A stretch of 64,000 nucleotides of DNA from Pelomonas sp937871895 (GTDB lineage Bacteria > Pseudomonadota > Gammaproteobacteria > Burkholderiales > Burkholderiaceae_C). Each line of letters starts with the position of its first letter. Position 1 is the first letter of the stretch. Of the stretch, positions 7,818 through 15,703 are shown one piece after another. The notes beneath the pieces are model-generated. The model was not told where the DNA came from. It searched no databases and saw only the letters and a program-made list of their open reading frames with translations. The translations under genes and the position numbers were made by a program. The stretch lies in NCBI RefSeq assembly GCF_046348265.1, contig NZ_JAXMEO010000015.1; one strand, 5' to 3'.

Positions 7818-10106
7818 TCAGTAGTCCAGCCACTCCAACGGCGCCACCAAGGCCTTGCCACTCACGCGCTCGATCGCGCTCGTCACCAGCTCCAGATGGT
7901 TATCAAAGCTCCCATGCGTCGCCGCCGACTGGTCGTTGTTGCGCGTGGTGCGCACCTTGGGACTGCTCACCACCTGCACGCGCGGATGCCCGCCGTCGAG
8001 CGTGCCGAAGGCGGCCTGCCAGCGCTGCAACTCGGGGCGCTGTTGGGGCTCCCACTGGTCGGTGTCGGTGGCGGCATAGCCTTTGAGCAGCGCGCGCTCC
8101 ATGCCGAGCAGCGGTTGCTTGCGCACGTCGTCCAGGGCGCGGGAGACAAGGTAGAGCAGGCTCTTGCCGTAGGCGGCCTTGTCGGGGCTGGGCAGGCCAT
8201 CGGCGCGCTCGTTGCTGTCCGACAGCACCGCGAGGCGCAGGCGATCGAGCGGCAGCACGCCGGCTTGGGCAGCGGGAAGGTAGTGCTCGTTGGCAAAGCG
8301 GACCGAGCAGGCCGCAGCCCAGAGCTCGCAGCTGCTGGCCGCCAGAGGTTGTGCGCCGCCGAGCTGGTCCAGCAGGTGGCCGATCAGGATGGAGCCGGCC
8401 GAGTGGCCGACGAGGTGCAGCTCGAAGCCAAGGCCCTGTGCCTGGACGGCAGTGCGCAAAGCGCGCAGCTGGGCCGCAGCTTCGTGCAGCACATGGCCGG
8501 CTTCTGCGCCGCGCGCAGCGTTCTCGCGCATCTCGCTCCAGATGCCGCGCCCGAGCACGCGGCCAGTGGCTTCGATGGCGCGGTCCTTGGCGTCGGCCAG
8601 GATCTCGCCGAGGCCGCGCCCGGCCTTGTCGCGTTCGCCGAGCAGGCGGTGCAGGCCGTCTTGCACCATGTCGGCCAGGGTCTCGCCAGGGCCGGTCTTC
8701 CAGGTGATGAAGAGCGGGTAGACGTCATTGGCCTCGAAGCAGGGCCCCAGCACGCGGATGCGTTCGATGGAGTCCGCCTCGCTGTTGAGGCCACCGTGGG
8801 CGTAGAGCGCGAGCTTGAGGGTCTTGAGCCCTCTAGCCTTGAGCCAGGCCAGCGGGCGCGTGCACACGAGCTCTTGCGCCATGGCGCTGCGCTCGCTGCG
8901 GTCGCGGGTGAAGTCGGTCACCATCAGTTGGCCGTCATTGCCCGAGACCAAGGTGTGCGCGTAGGCAGCGGCGGTGGACCAAGGCTGGTAGGCGCTGTGG
9001 TTGAAGGGATGATCGAAGGGCCAGGGGTCGTCCGCCGGATTGGCCGGGTTGCGGGCGCGGCCGGCCAGCGCGCCCAGCGGGCGGTTGGCGCGGAAGCCGC
9101 TGTCGGCCAGCGCGCGGTCCTTGGCGGCCTGGCGCAGGCTCGCGGGGTCTTGCGGCACCCCGAGGGCCAGGGCCCAGGCGTCGGTGCCGTTCACGGCCCA
9201 GTCGTCATAGGGCAGGATGCCAAAACCCCCCGCGCCCCACACGGGGCCCCAGGAGTTCTGCACGATGAAGCCGAGATCGTTGTAGCCGACGAGGGCAAAC
9301 GCATGGCCGCCGTTTTGGGTGGGGTCCTTCACCGGCGGGATCACCAGCGAGCTCAGGTCGGCGTGGGAGCGGGGCGCGGGGCGGGGTTTCTTGACGGTGA
9401 GGGTGTCCCAGCCATCGTGCACGGTGGCCGACACGTAGATGGCGCCGATCTCGTTGATGGCCGCCTGCATGTCGACGACCGACTGCTTGTTGATGCGGTA
9501 GTACACGCCCAGCGGCCGGCGCGTGGCGTCCTCGGCCCAGCCGGGCTTGGGGCGCACGGCACGGGGCTTGCCCTTGGCGTCCAGCTCGTAGGGCCAATGC
9601 TTGGCGGTGCAGACACCGTGCTTGTGCCAGCCCTTGAGGGCGCCTCGGCAGGAGGAGCCGTCATAGTCCTGCCCCGGCCATTCGTCGTAGTGCCGGGCCA
9701 GGTTGTAGAACATGCGCGGGCTGACGGAGGCCAGCTTGCCTTTGCCGCCCAGGGCCAGGTGCTGGCGCCACAGCAGGTAGTTGGCGACGCAGGCCAGGCC
9801 AAAGCCGGTGCAGGCGCCTTCCTGGCCCTGGTTGAGGATCAGCCCGGCCTCGACGTAGGACGGCAGGAAGCGCGCCATGTCCGCATTGCTGGGCAGTTGC
9901 GGCGGCAGCGAGCGCAGCGGTGGTGCGTAGACCAGGTCGCGGAAGTCGAAGCGGTCGGGCCGCGCGTCAAGCGCGCGCGGCAGGGGCTTGTCGAAGGCGT
10001 CGGGGATGCCTTCGTCGTTCGGGTCGATGCTGGCGGGCAGAGCCGGCGCGGTGGTCTTGGCGCGCTTGCGGGTTGGCGCGGTGGATTTGCTGGTGGTGCG
10101 TGGCAT
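7818..10106 (-). CDS. Papain-like (C1) protease fused to a C-terminal alpha/beta hydrolase
   Basis: 762 residues; ATG at 10106 with a good GGAGG site. The N-terminus is basic and Ser/Thr-rich, without a signal peptide. The N-terminal half is a C1-type protease: oxyanion/nucleophile segment N-Q-G-Q-E-G-A-C-T-G-F (Cys99), G-G-H-A-F-A-L-V-G-Y (His268) and Q-N-S-W-G (Asn284). Residues about 420-762 form an alpha/beta hydrolase with A-H-G-G-L near 436-440, nucleophile elbow G-H-S-A-G (Ser569), and a late T-H-G-S-F-D-N-H segment that probably supplies the His. Both active sites look intact. The hydrolase could deacylate or act on a peptide product; substrates are unknown. It sits alone, 88 bases downstream of the NnrU-like gene. 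Confidence 0.85.
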   Translation of the reverse strand: MPRTTSKSTAPTRKRAKTTAPALPASIDPNDEGIPDAFDKPLPRALDARPDRFDFRDLVYAPPLRSLPPQLPSNADMARFLPSYVEAGLILNQGQEGACTGFGLACVANYLLWRQHLALGGKGKLASVSPRMFYNLARHYDEWPGQDYDGSSCRGALKGWHKHGVCTAKHWPYELDAKGKPRAVRPKPGWAEDATRRPLGVYYRINKQSVVDMQAAINEIGAIYVSATVHDGWDTLTVKKPRPAPRSHADLSSLVIPPVKDPTQNGGHAFALVGYNDLGFIVQNSWGPVWGAGGFGILPYDDWAVNGTDAWALALGVPQDPASLRQAAKDRALADSGFRANRPLGALAGRARNPANPADDPWPFDHPFNHSAYQPWSTAAAYAHTLVSGNDGQLMVTDFTRDRSERSAMAQELVCTRPLAWLKARGLKTLKLALYAHGGLNSEADSIERIRVLGPCFEANDVYPLFITWKTGPGETLADMVQDGLHRLLGERDKAGRGLGEILADAKDRAIEATGRVLGRGIWSEMRENAARGAEAGHVLHEAAAQLRALRTAVQAQGLGFELHLVGHSAGSILIGHLLDQLGGAQPLAASSCELWAAACSVRFANEHYLPAAQAGVLPLDRLRLAVLSDSNERADGLPSPDKAAYGKSLLYLVSRALDDVRKQPLLGMERALLKGYAATDTDQWEPQQRPELQRWQAAFGTLDGGHPRVQVVSSPKVRTTRNNDQSAATHGSFDNHLELVTSAIERVSGKALVAPLEWLDY

Positions 10107-10194
10107 GGGGCCTCCTGGTGGACGCGATGTTCAGCCCTGGCCCAGCGCCCGGCAAGCCGGGCAGCCCCCATGAAGAGCAGTGACTATTGCCCCG

Positions 10195-10764
10195 TCAGCC
10201 AAGCGGGCGGTAGCCGAGCCACAGCCCATGCAACCAGAAGGCCATCACGGCCCAGGCGGCGGCACCGGCCACCACGGTGAGCGCGGTGCCCGCCGCCGTG
10301 CCCGCTGGCGGCGCGGGCTCGTTGCGACGGCGTGCGGCGCGGAAGACGACGATGGACCACAGCAGGAAGCTGCCGAAGAGCACAAGGTCGGCCAGGGTGT
10401 TGTTGGCGATCAGGTGCGCAAAGGCCCAGGTCTTGACGCCCAGCGTCATCGGGTGCTTCAGCGTGGCGCGGATGTGGTTGCGCGGCACATGAAAGGCGGC
10501 CACCAGGATGAAGGCGATCAGCGTCAGCAGCGCGGCCAGGTGGTTCATGCCGGGGATGCGCGGCCAGAGCTCGACGGTGTTCAGCCGCGCGAGGCTGAAG
10601 CCCCAGACGATGAGCCCGAAGCCGACCAGCGAGACGGCGGTGTAGGCCAGCTTCCAGCCATTGGCACCGCGCTTGGCGATCTGCGCGGCGCGCCACTGCG
10701 GCGCGAGCGCCTGAGTCAGGTGGATGCCAAGGAACAAGGCCAGGCCAACGCACAGGGCGATCAT
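10195..10764 (-). CDS. NnrU family membrane protein
   Basis: 189 residues. I start at the ATG at 10764 because GGAG lies at the right distance upstream; the ATG at 10776 would add four residues and has no such site. Five to six hydrophobic segments span the protein. Family-typical stretches include H-P-M-T-L-G-V-K-T-W-A-F-A-H-L and a conserved His/Asn-rich core (HLIANN). NnrU was named from a gene near denitrification loci and is distantly related to isoprenylcysteine methyltransferase-like membrane proteins; its biochemical role is unknown. No denitrification gene is nearby. Confidence 0.82.
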   Translation of the reverse strand: MIALCVGLALFLGIHLTQALAPQWRAAQIAKRGANGWKLAYTAVSLVGFGLIVWGFSLARLNTVELWPRIPGMNHLAALLTLIAFILVAAFHVPRNHIRATLKHPMTLGVKTWAFAHLIANNTLADLVLFGSFLLWSIVVFRAARRRNEPAPPAGTAAGTALTVVAGAAAWAVMAFWLHGLWLGYRPLG

Positions 10765-10836
10765 GCAGGACTCCAAAGAAGGGCGGCGCCGCAGTTTAGG
10801 GGCGCCGCCAGGTCACTCGCTCAGGGCCTGCTGACG

Positions 10837-12873
10837 TCAGGGCTTGCTGGCATCCGCAAGACCCGGCACGAACTCGGCGCCGTGCTTGATCTGTGCGGTG
10901 GACTGCTTGACCGTGTCGGCCAGTGGCTCAACGCGGCCGCCCAGGCACTGGCCGAGGAAGGACTCGGCAATCGCGTTGAAGCCGATGCGGTTGTTCGGCT
11001 TGGCGAAGCCGTGGCCCTCATCGGGGTAGAGCACATAGGTGACCGGGATCTTCTTGGCCTGCATGGCGGTAACGATCTGGTCGCTCTCGGCCTGCTTGAC
11101 GCGCGGGTCGTTGGCGCCCTGGCCGATCAGCAGCGGGCGCACGATCTGGTCGGCCTTGTAGAGCGGCGAGGCGGCGCGCAGGATGGCGCGGCCTTCGTCG
11201 GTGCTCGGGTCGCCCATGCGGCTGTAGATCTGCTTGCGGCCGGCCTCCCAGTAGGGCGGGATGGTGGCCAGCAGGGTCTCCAGGTTGGAGGGGCCGACGA
11301 TGTCCACCGCGCAGGCGAAGGTGGTGGGCGTGAAGGCCACGCCTGCGAGGGCCGCATAGCCGCCATAGCTGCCGCCCATGATGGCGACCTTGTCGGCCGT
11401 GGTGACGCCTTGCTTGACGGCCCAGTTCACGGCGTCGATCAGGTCGTCGTGCATGGTCAGGCCCCACTGCTTGTTGCCGGCGTTGAGGAACTTCTTGCCG
11501 AAGCCGGTGGAGGCGCGGTAGTTGACGGCCAGCACCGCGTAGCCGCGGTTGGCCAGCCACTGGTGGTAGCTGTTGTAGCCATAGCCGTCGCGCGCCCAGG
11601 GGCCGCCGTGCACGAAGAGCACCATGGGCACGGGCTTGTCGGCCTTGCCGTCGCCGTTCTTGTCGGCACCCTTGGGCAGGGTCAGGTAGCTGGGCAGGGT
11701 CAGGCCATCGCGCGACTTGATCTCGACCGGGATCATGGGCACCAGGGGGGCACCGACAAGCTCGGGCCGCGAGATGTAGAGCTCGGTCAGCTGCTTGGCC
11801 TTGCGATCGAACAAATAGGTGGCCGCCACCTTGGAGACGCGGTCGATGGAGACGATCCACTTGTCATCGGCGCGGGTGCGGTTGGCCACGATCACGTCGC
11901 CCTGGCCGAGCTGCTTTTGCAGCCACTCAAAGTCGGCCTTGAGGCTGGCGTCGAGGAACTTCCACTCGTTGACGAGGTACTCGACCGCATAGGCCTGCAC
12001 CACGCCCGTGACCGGGTCACGCAAGGTGCCGCCGAGGTCGGCGCGCGCGTCTTGGGCGATGAGCTTGCGCTGGCCAGTGGCCAGGTCTTCGGCAAACAGG
12101 GCGGTGGTGTCGCGCTCGCGCGAGTCGGTCCAGTAGAGGGTCTTGCCATCGACGGTGAGGCCCAGGGGCGAGGTCGAGACGTCTTCGAGCCCGGTGGACA
12201 CGGTGGGTTTGTCGGCCACCTTGCCGTCAGTGACGCTGAAGTAGTCCATCCCGCCTGCTGCGTTGGGTCGCGCCGCGAGGCGCACTTGCAGGTCGTCGTC
12301 GCTCACGAAGCCGGCAAAGCCATCGCCCTGCATGACCAGCTTGAGCTCGCCGCTCTTGAGGTTGAGCAGGTAGACGTCGTGCCAGCGCGGATCGCGGTTG
12401 TTGATGCCGACCAGCATCTCGTCCAGCCGCTTGCGCGAGCCGCCGATGGTTTGCGCGCGCACCTTGTCGAAGGGCGTGTAGTCGTGCTTGGCGCCGGTAG
12501 TGACGTTGACGCCGTAGAGCCGGTAGTTCTCGTCGCCGCCCTTGTCCTGAACGAACAGCACCTGCTCGCTGTTGCCGGACCAGCCGTAACCGGGGATGGG
12601 GCGGTCCTTGGAGTCGGTCAGCGGCTTGGCCTTGGTGGGCTGGTCCACCGGCGCGGCCCAGACGTTCATCACGCCATTGAGCGGCGCCATCCAGGTCAGC
12701 CACTTGCCGTCAGGGCTGAGCTGCGCGCCGGACTTGACCGGGTTGCCGAACAAGGCGCTGCGGGCGATCAGGGGCGTGTCGCCAATGTCGACCTTGGCCT
12801 GGGCCAGCACGGCCGGCGCGGTGACGAGGGCTGCCAGCGCAAGGGCGGCGGGGAGGGTGCGGAGCAGGTTCAT
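10837..12873 (-). CDS. Secreted S9-family (prolyl oligopeptidase-like) serine peptidase
   Basis: 678 residues from the ATG at 12873. This start gives a clear signal peptide (basic start, Leu/Ala core, A-L-A-like end before QAKVDI), and an AAAGG site lies upstream. The N-terminal part (to about 400) fits a beta-propeller gate; the C-terminal hydrolase has the nucleophile motif G-G-S-Y-G-G, an Asp segment G-Q-G-A-N-D-P-R-V and a His segment D-E-G-H-G-F-A. This set is typical of S9C acyl-aminoacyl or dipeptidyl peptidases. It likely degrades peptides in the periplasm. Confidence 0.9.
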   Translation of the reverse strand: MNLLRTLPAALALAALVTAPAVLAQAKVDIGDTPLIARSALFGNPVKSGAQLSPDGKWLTWMAPLNGVMNVWAAPVDQPTKAKPLTDSKDRPIPGYGWSGNSEQVLFVQDKGGDENYRLYGVNVTTGAKHDYTPFDKVRAQTIGGSRKRLDEMLVGINNRDPRWHDVYLLNLKSGELKLVMQGDGFAGFVSDDDLQVRLAARPNAAGGMDYFSVTDGKVADKPTVSTGLEDVSTSPLGLTVDGKTLYWTDSRERDTTALFAEDLATGQRKLIAQDARADLGGTLRDPVTGVVQAYAVEYLVNEWKFLDASLKADFEWLQKQLGQGDVIVANRTRADDKWIVSIDRVSKVAATYLFDRKAKQLTELYISRPELVGAPLVPMIPVEIKSRDGLTLPSYLTLPKGADKNGDGKADKPVPMVLFVHGGPWARDGYGYNSYHQWLANRGYAVLAVNYRASTGFGKKFLNAGNKQWGLTMHDDLIDAVNWAVKQGVTTADKVAIMGGSYGGYAALAGVAFTPTTFACAVDIVGPSNLETLLATIPPYWEAGRKQIYSRMGDPSTDEGRAILRAASPLYKADQIVRPLLIGQGANDPRVKQAESDQIVTAMQAKKIPVTYVLYPDEGHGFAKPNNRIGFNAIAESFLGQCLGGRVEPLADTVKQSTAQIKHGAEFVPGLADASKP

Positions 12874-12913
12874 GGAACAACCTTTACGGGAAAGCAGAAA
12901 ACCGATCATTAAA

Positions 12914-12935
12914 GGCCGGTCAGGCTGGGCCGGCC
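12914..12935 (-). terminator. Weak intrinsic terminator candidate after the lipoprotein gene
   Basis: A six-base GGCCGG/CCGGCC stem with a ten-base loop, followed on the minus strand by a short T run, lies between the lipoprotein stop (13012) and the S9 peptidase start (12873). Just beside it, a ten-base unit GGACTACACG is repeated in tandem at 12946-12965. The stem is short, so this is tentative. Confidence 0.35.
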
Positions 12936-13011
12936 AAAAGACACAGGACTACACGGGACTACACGAGACCACTCGGGTCAGGCCATGCTTGGCCCCGAGC
13001 CCGTGTTTGCA

Positions 13012-13680
13012 TCAGGTCTTGCCGATCAGCAGCCAACGCGGCGGGGCCAGGCGTGTGGCTGCCACGAGGGTCAGGCTTTGGCCGCGAGCCAAGCTGATGC
13101 TGGTGGAGCCATCGATGCCCGCGATGCGCAGCTGGCTGGCCAGCGACTTGATGACCAACACACGGCCCTCCTGCGCGCCATCGCCTGCCGTGGGTGCGGG
13201 GAGGCTCAAACTGCCATCAATCAGCACGACGAGCAGTTGGTCGGTGTCCAGCACCCGCAACTCGTTGGCGGACTGGGCCGTGCGCGTGGTGAGCGTGGCC
13301 GCCGGTGTGGTGGCCGCTGGTGCAGGCATGGCCACGACCTGGCCGGTGGCGCGGTTCCAGCCCAGCAGCGCGTCGGCTGTGGAGTTGCCGGCTGCGCTGA
13401 GGTTCAGGCCGTTGAAGCGTGGGCTGGCCGCCGGGTGCAGCGGCTGCACGGTGTTGAGCGTCACGACCTGGCCTTGGGTGACCGCGGTGAGCGAGGGCGG
13501 CTGCGCGGCCGAGCCCGCAGCGACGATGGTGAGTGACGGCGCTGGCGCTGGCGCGGGTGCCGGCGCCGGAGGTGCGGTGACCGGAGGCGGCGCCGTCACG
13601 GGCGCCACGATGCAGGCCGAAAGCGTCAAGGCAGCGGTGGCCGCCAGGGCGGCGCCATTCAGGACAGGGCGGTGGGACAT
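13012..13680 (-). CDS. Hypothetical lipoprotein with Pro/Ala-rich linker
   Basis: 222 residues. The signal sequence ends in a lipobox L-S-A-C (Cys23), predicting a lipid-anchored envelope protein. A Pro/Ala tract (about 28-48, repeated P-A units) links to a C-terminal domain rich in beta-like stretches (VVTLNTV, LLVVLIDGSLSL, GRVLVIKSLASQL). I do not recognise a family and assign no function. Upstream the GGDEF gene lies on the same strand after 111 bases. Confidence 0.72.
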   Translation of the reverse strand: MSHRPVLNGAALAATAALTLSACIVAPVTAPPPVTAPPAPAPAPAPAPSLTIVAAGSAAQPPSLTAVTQGQVVTLNTVQPLHPAASPRFNGLNLSAAGNSTADALLGWNRATGQVVAMPAPAATTPAATLTTRTAQSANELRVLDTDQLLVVLIDGSLSLPAPTAGDGAQEGRVLVIKSLASQLRIAGIDGSTSISLARGQSLTLVAATRLAPPRWLLIGKT

Positions 13681-13791
13681 GGGCTAAGCCTCCGGTGTGC
13701 ACTGCCGGTGCGAGGGCCCCGGTCAGACCGCCTATTGTGCGCAGCCTTGGCCGCGCAGCCATCCCCATCAAGCGCGCCGCGCGCCGTGCGC

Positions 13792-15687
13792 TCAGTCGGC
13801 GATGCAGGTGCGGTTCTTGCCCGTGTGCTTGGCCTCGTAGAGGGCCACGTCCGCGCGGTCGAGGGCGGACTCGAGCGTCTCGCCGGCGCGGTAGAGCGTG
13901 ACGCCGGCCGAGAAGGTCACGAAGACCTCTTTGCCTTCATGCTCGAACAGGCTCTTGGACAGCGAGCGCTGCAAGCGCGTCAGCACCTGCACGGCTTCGT
14001 CGAGCGGCGTGTTGGGCAGCATCAGCACGAACTCTTCACCGCCATAGCGAGCCACCATGTCGCCCGGGCGCAGCGAGGCCTGGGCGCGTTCGGCGAGGGA
14101 CTTGAGCGCGATGTCGCCCGCGTGGTGGCCGAGGCTGTCGTTGAGCTTCTTGAAGTTGTCGATGTCGAGCAGGGCGAGGGCAATCAACTGCTGCTCGCGT
14201 TCGGCCTTGGCCTGCTCGATGCCGAAGGCCTGGATCAGGCCGCGGCGGTTGGCGATCTGGGTCAGCTGGTCGGTATGGACTTCCTCGGCCAGACGGCGCA
14301 GTTCGCCTTCCAGCTGCTCGACGCGTTGGCTCAGGGCCATGGCCTTGTCGTGTTCCAGCGTCAGGCGGCTTTGTGTCTGCGAGACCAGGCTCTGCACGCT
14401 GCGGCTCTCTTCGACCATCTCGCGCACCGTGCCTGCCAGGCTTTCCAGTGAGTCGGCCCGCTCGATGGCATCGGCGTAGCGGCCCACGTGGGTCGAGAAA
14501 CGATCGGTGTGCTGGCCCAGCTCGCCCAGCTCGGTCAGCATGCGCTGGATCAGGGCCTTGAGCGATTCGTGGGCACGGGCCCGCTCCTCGCGCAGGCCAC
14601 GCTGGCGCTCGCGGGTGGCCGCCAGCAGCTCGGTGACGACGCGCACGCCGCGCCCCGAGAGGCCGTGCGAGAGCGTGTTGTCGATGGCGGCCGACTGGCC
14701 ACGTGCCCAGGAGTCGTCCTCGGCCAGGTCGACGAGGCTGCGGCTCAGCTCACGGCACAGGCCGCCGAGTTCGTTGAAGAGGTGACGGCGGTGATCCAGC
14801 AGGTGGCGGGCGCGCTGGCACAGCGCGGCCATCTGGCTGGCGCGCTCGGGGTTGGCGCCGTCGCGGCGCAGTTCATCCTGCGCGGCATCCAGCGCGCGGA
14901 TCAAGCCGTCGGCATCGCTGGCCTCGCCGGCCTGGGTGCTGGGCTTGCGCAGCGCGTGGCGCACGGTGTCGCCCAGCTCGCGGCTGACGTCGGGCCAGGC
15001 GGGGTTGGCTGCGGCGCTGCCGGTGCCGAGGAAGTCGTGCATCGCGTCACCGCGCGGCATCTCGCGCGTGCCCACGCGGCTGAGCGTGGCGAAGTCGGTG
15101 CCGGCGCCGGTGTCGGTGCCGATGTCGGCCAGGAACTGGCTGGGGTTGTCGCCACTCTCGGCGGTATCGGCGGACTCGACCTCGCTGCCTTCCGCGTCTT
15201 TGTCCCAACTGGCAATCAGCTGGCCCATGCGCTTGACGATCTTGCTGCTGTCGTTGCGGGTCAGCTCCAGCACGCGGGCGACGCCGTCCTTCTTGCGGCC
15301 CAGGGTCCACTGGCGGCCGCCACGTTCCAGGCCACGTACCAGGCGCTCCAGCATCTGCGCGAGGGCCTCGGCCTGGGCGCCAGGGCCGGCGGACTCGTGC
15401 AGGCGCTCGACCTGGCGCACGGCGTCTTCCCAGCGCTGCTCGCGGATCAGGTTTTGCAGGTCCTGCCGCGCCGTGCCGGGCGGCACGCCGAGGTTGACCA
15501 GGCGGCCCAGCAAGGCGATCAGGCGCTCGGGGGGCGTGGTGTTGCCGCCCACGGGCGCGGGGTCGGTGCCGGCCTCGATGGCGTAGGCGCGGGCGTAGTT
15601 TTCGGGGGTGGGCTCCAACCGCGCCTGGGCGATGCGCTGCAGCGCAGCCTTGGCAAGTTGGGCGGGCAGGGCAGCAGGTTTGTTCAC
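13792..15687 (-). CDS. Diguanylate cyclase with long N-terminal helical region
   Basis: 631 residues. The C-terminal GGDEF domain has an intact GGEEF motif (549-553) and an RxxD product-inhibition site (R-P-G-D, 540-543) exactly five residues upstream, so it should make c-di-GMP and be feedback inhibited. Residues about 1-45 resemble a short domain seen at the start of other proteobacterial cyclases (P-E-N-Y-A-R-A-Y). The middle is acidic low-complexity followed by a long charged helical region (about 260-460) likely to form coiled coils. No membrane segment. It follows the REC-PAS-GGDEF-EAL gene by 16 bases and is probably in its operon. Confidence 0.9.
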   Translation of the reverse strand: MNKPAALPAQLAKAALQRIAQARLEPTPENYARAYAIEAGTDPAPVGGNTTPPERLIALLGRLVNLGVPPGTARQDLQNLIREQRWEDAVRQVERLHESAGPGAQAEALAQMLERLVRGLERGGRQWTLGRKKDGVARVLELTRNDSSKIVKRMGQLIASWDKDAEGSEVESADTAESGDNPSQFLADIGTDTGAGTDFATLSRVGTREMPRGDAMHDFLGTGSAAANPAWPDVSRELGDTVRHALRKPSTQAGEASDADGLIRALDAAQDELRRDGANPERASQMAALCQRARHLLDHRRHLFNELGGLCRELSRSLVDLAEDDSWARGQSAAIDNTLSHGLSGRGVRVVTELLAATRERQRGLREERARAHESLKALIQRMLTELGELGQHTDRFSTHVGRYADAIERADSLESLAGTVREMVEESRSVQSLVSQTQSRLTLEHDKAMALSQRVEQLEGELRRLAEEVHTDQLTQIANRRGLIQAFGIEQAKAEREQQLIALALLDIDNFKKLNDSLGHHAGDIALKSLAERAQASLRPGDMVARYGGEEFVLMLPNTPLDEAVQVLTRLQRSLSKSLFEHEGKEVFVTFSAGVTLYRAGETLESALDRADVALYEAKHTGKNRTCIAD

Positions 15688-15703
15688 CGGGCTTCAGCCC
15701 TCT

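Noticed and set aside
10147..10162. GC-rich hairpin between the protease fusion and the NnrU-like gene as a terminator
   Set aside because: The stem GCCCGG/CCGGGC is real but no T tract follows on either strand, so it was not listed as a terminator.
7896..10280. A 794-codon open frame on the plus strand
   Set aside because: Antisense shadow of the protease-hydrolase fusion, with Ala/Gly/Arg-biased composition and no motifs.
10180..12912. A 910-codon open frame on the plus strand
   Set aside because: It is antisense to the NnrU-like and S9 peptidase genes, whose motifs are clear. Long antisense frames are expected at this GC content.
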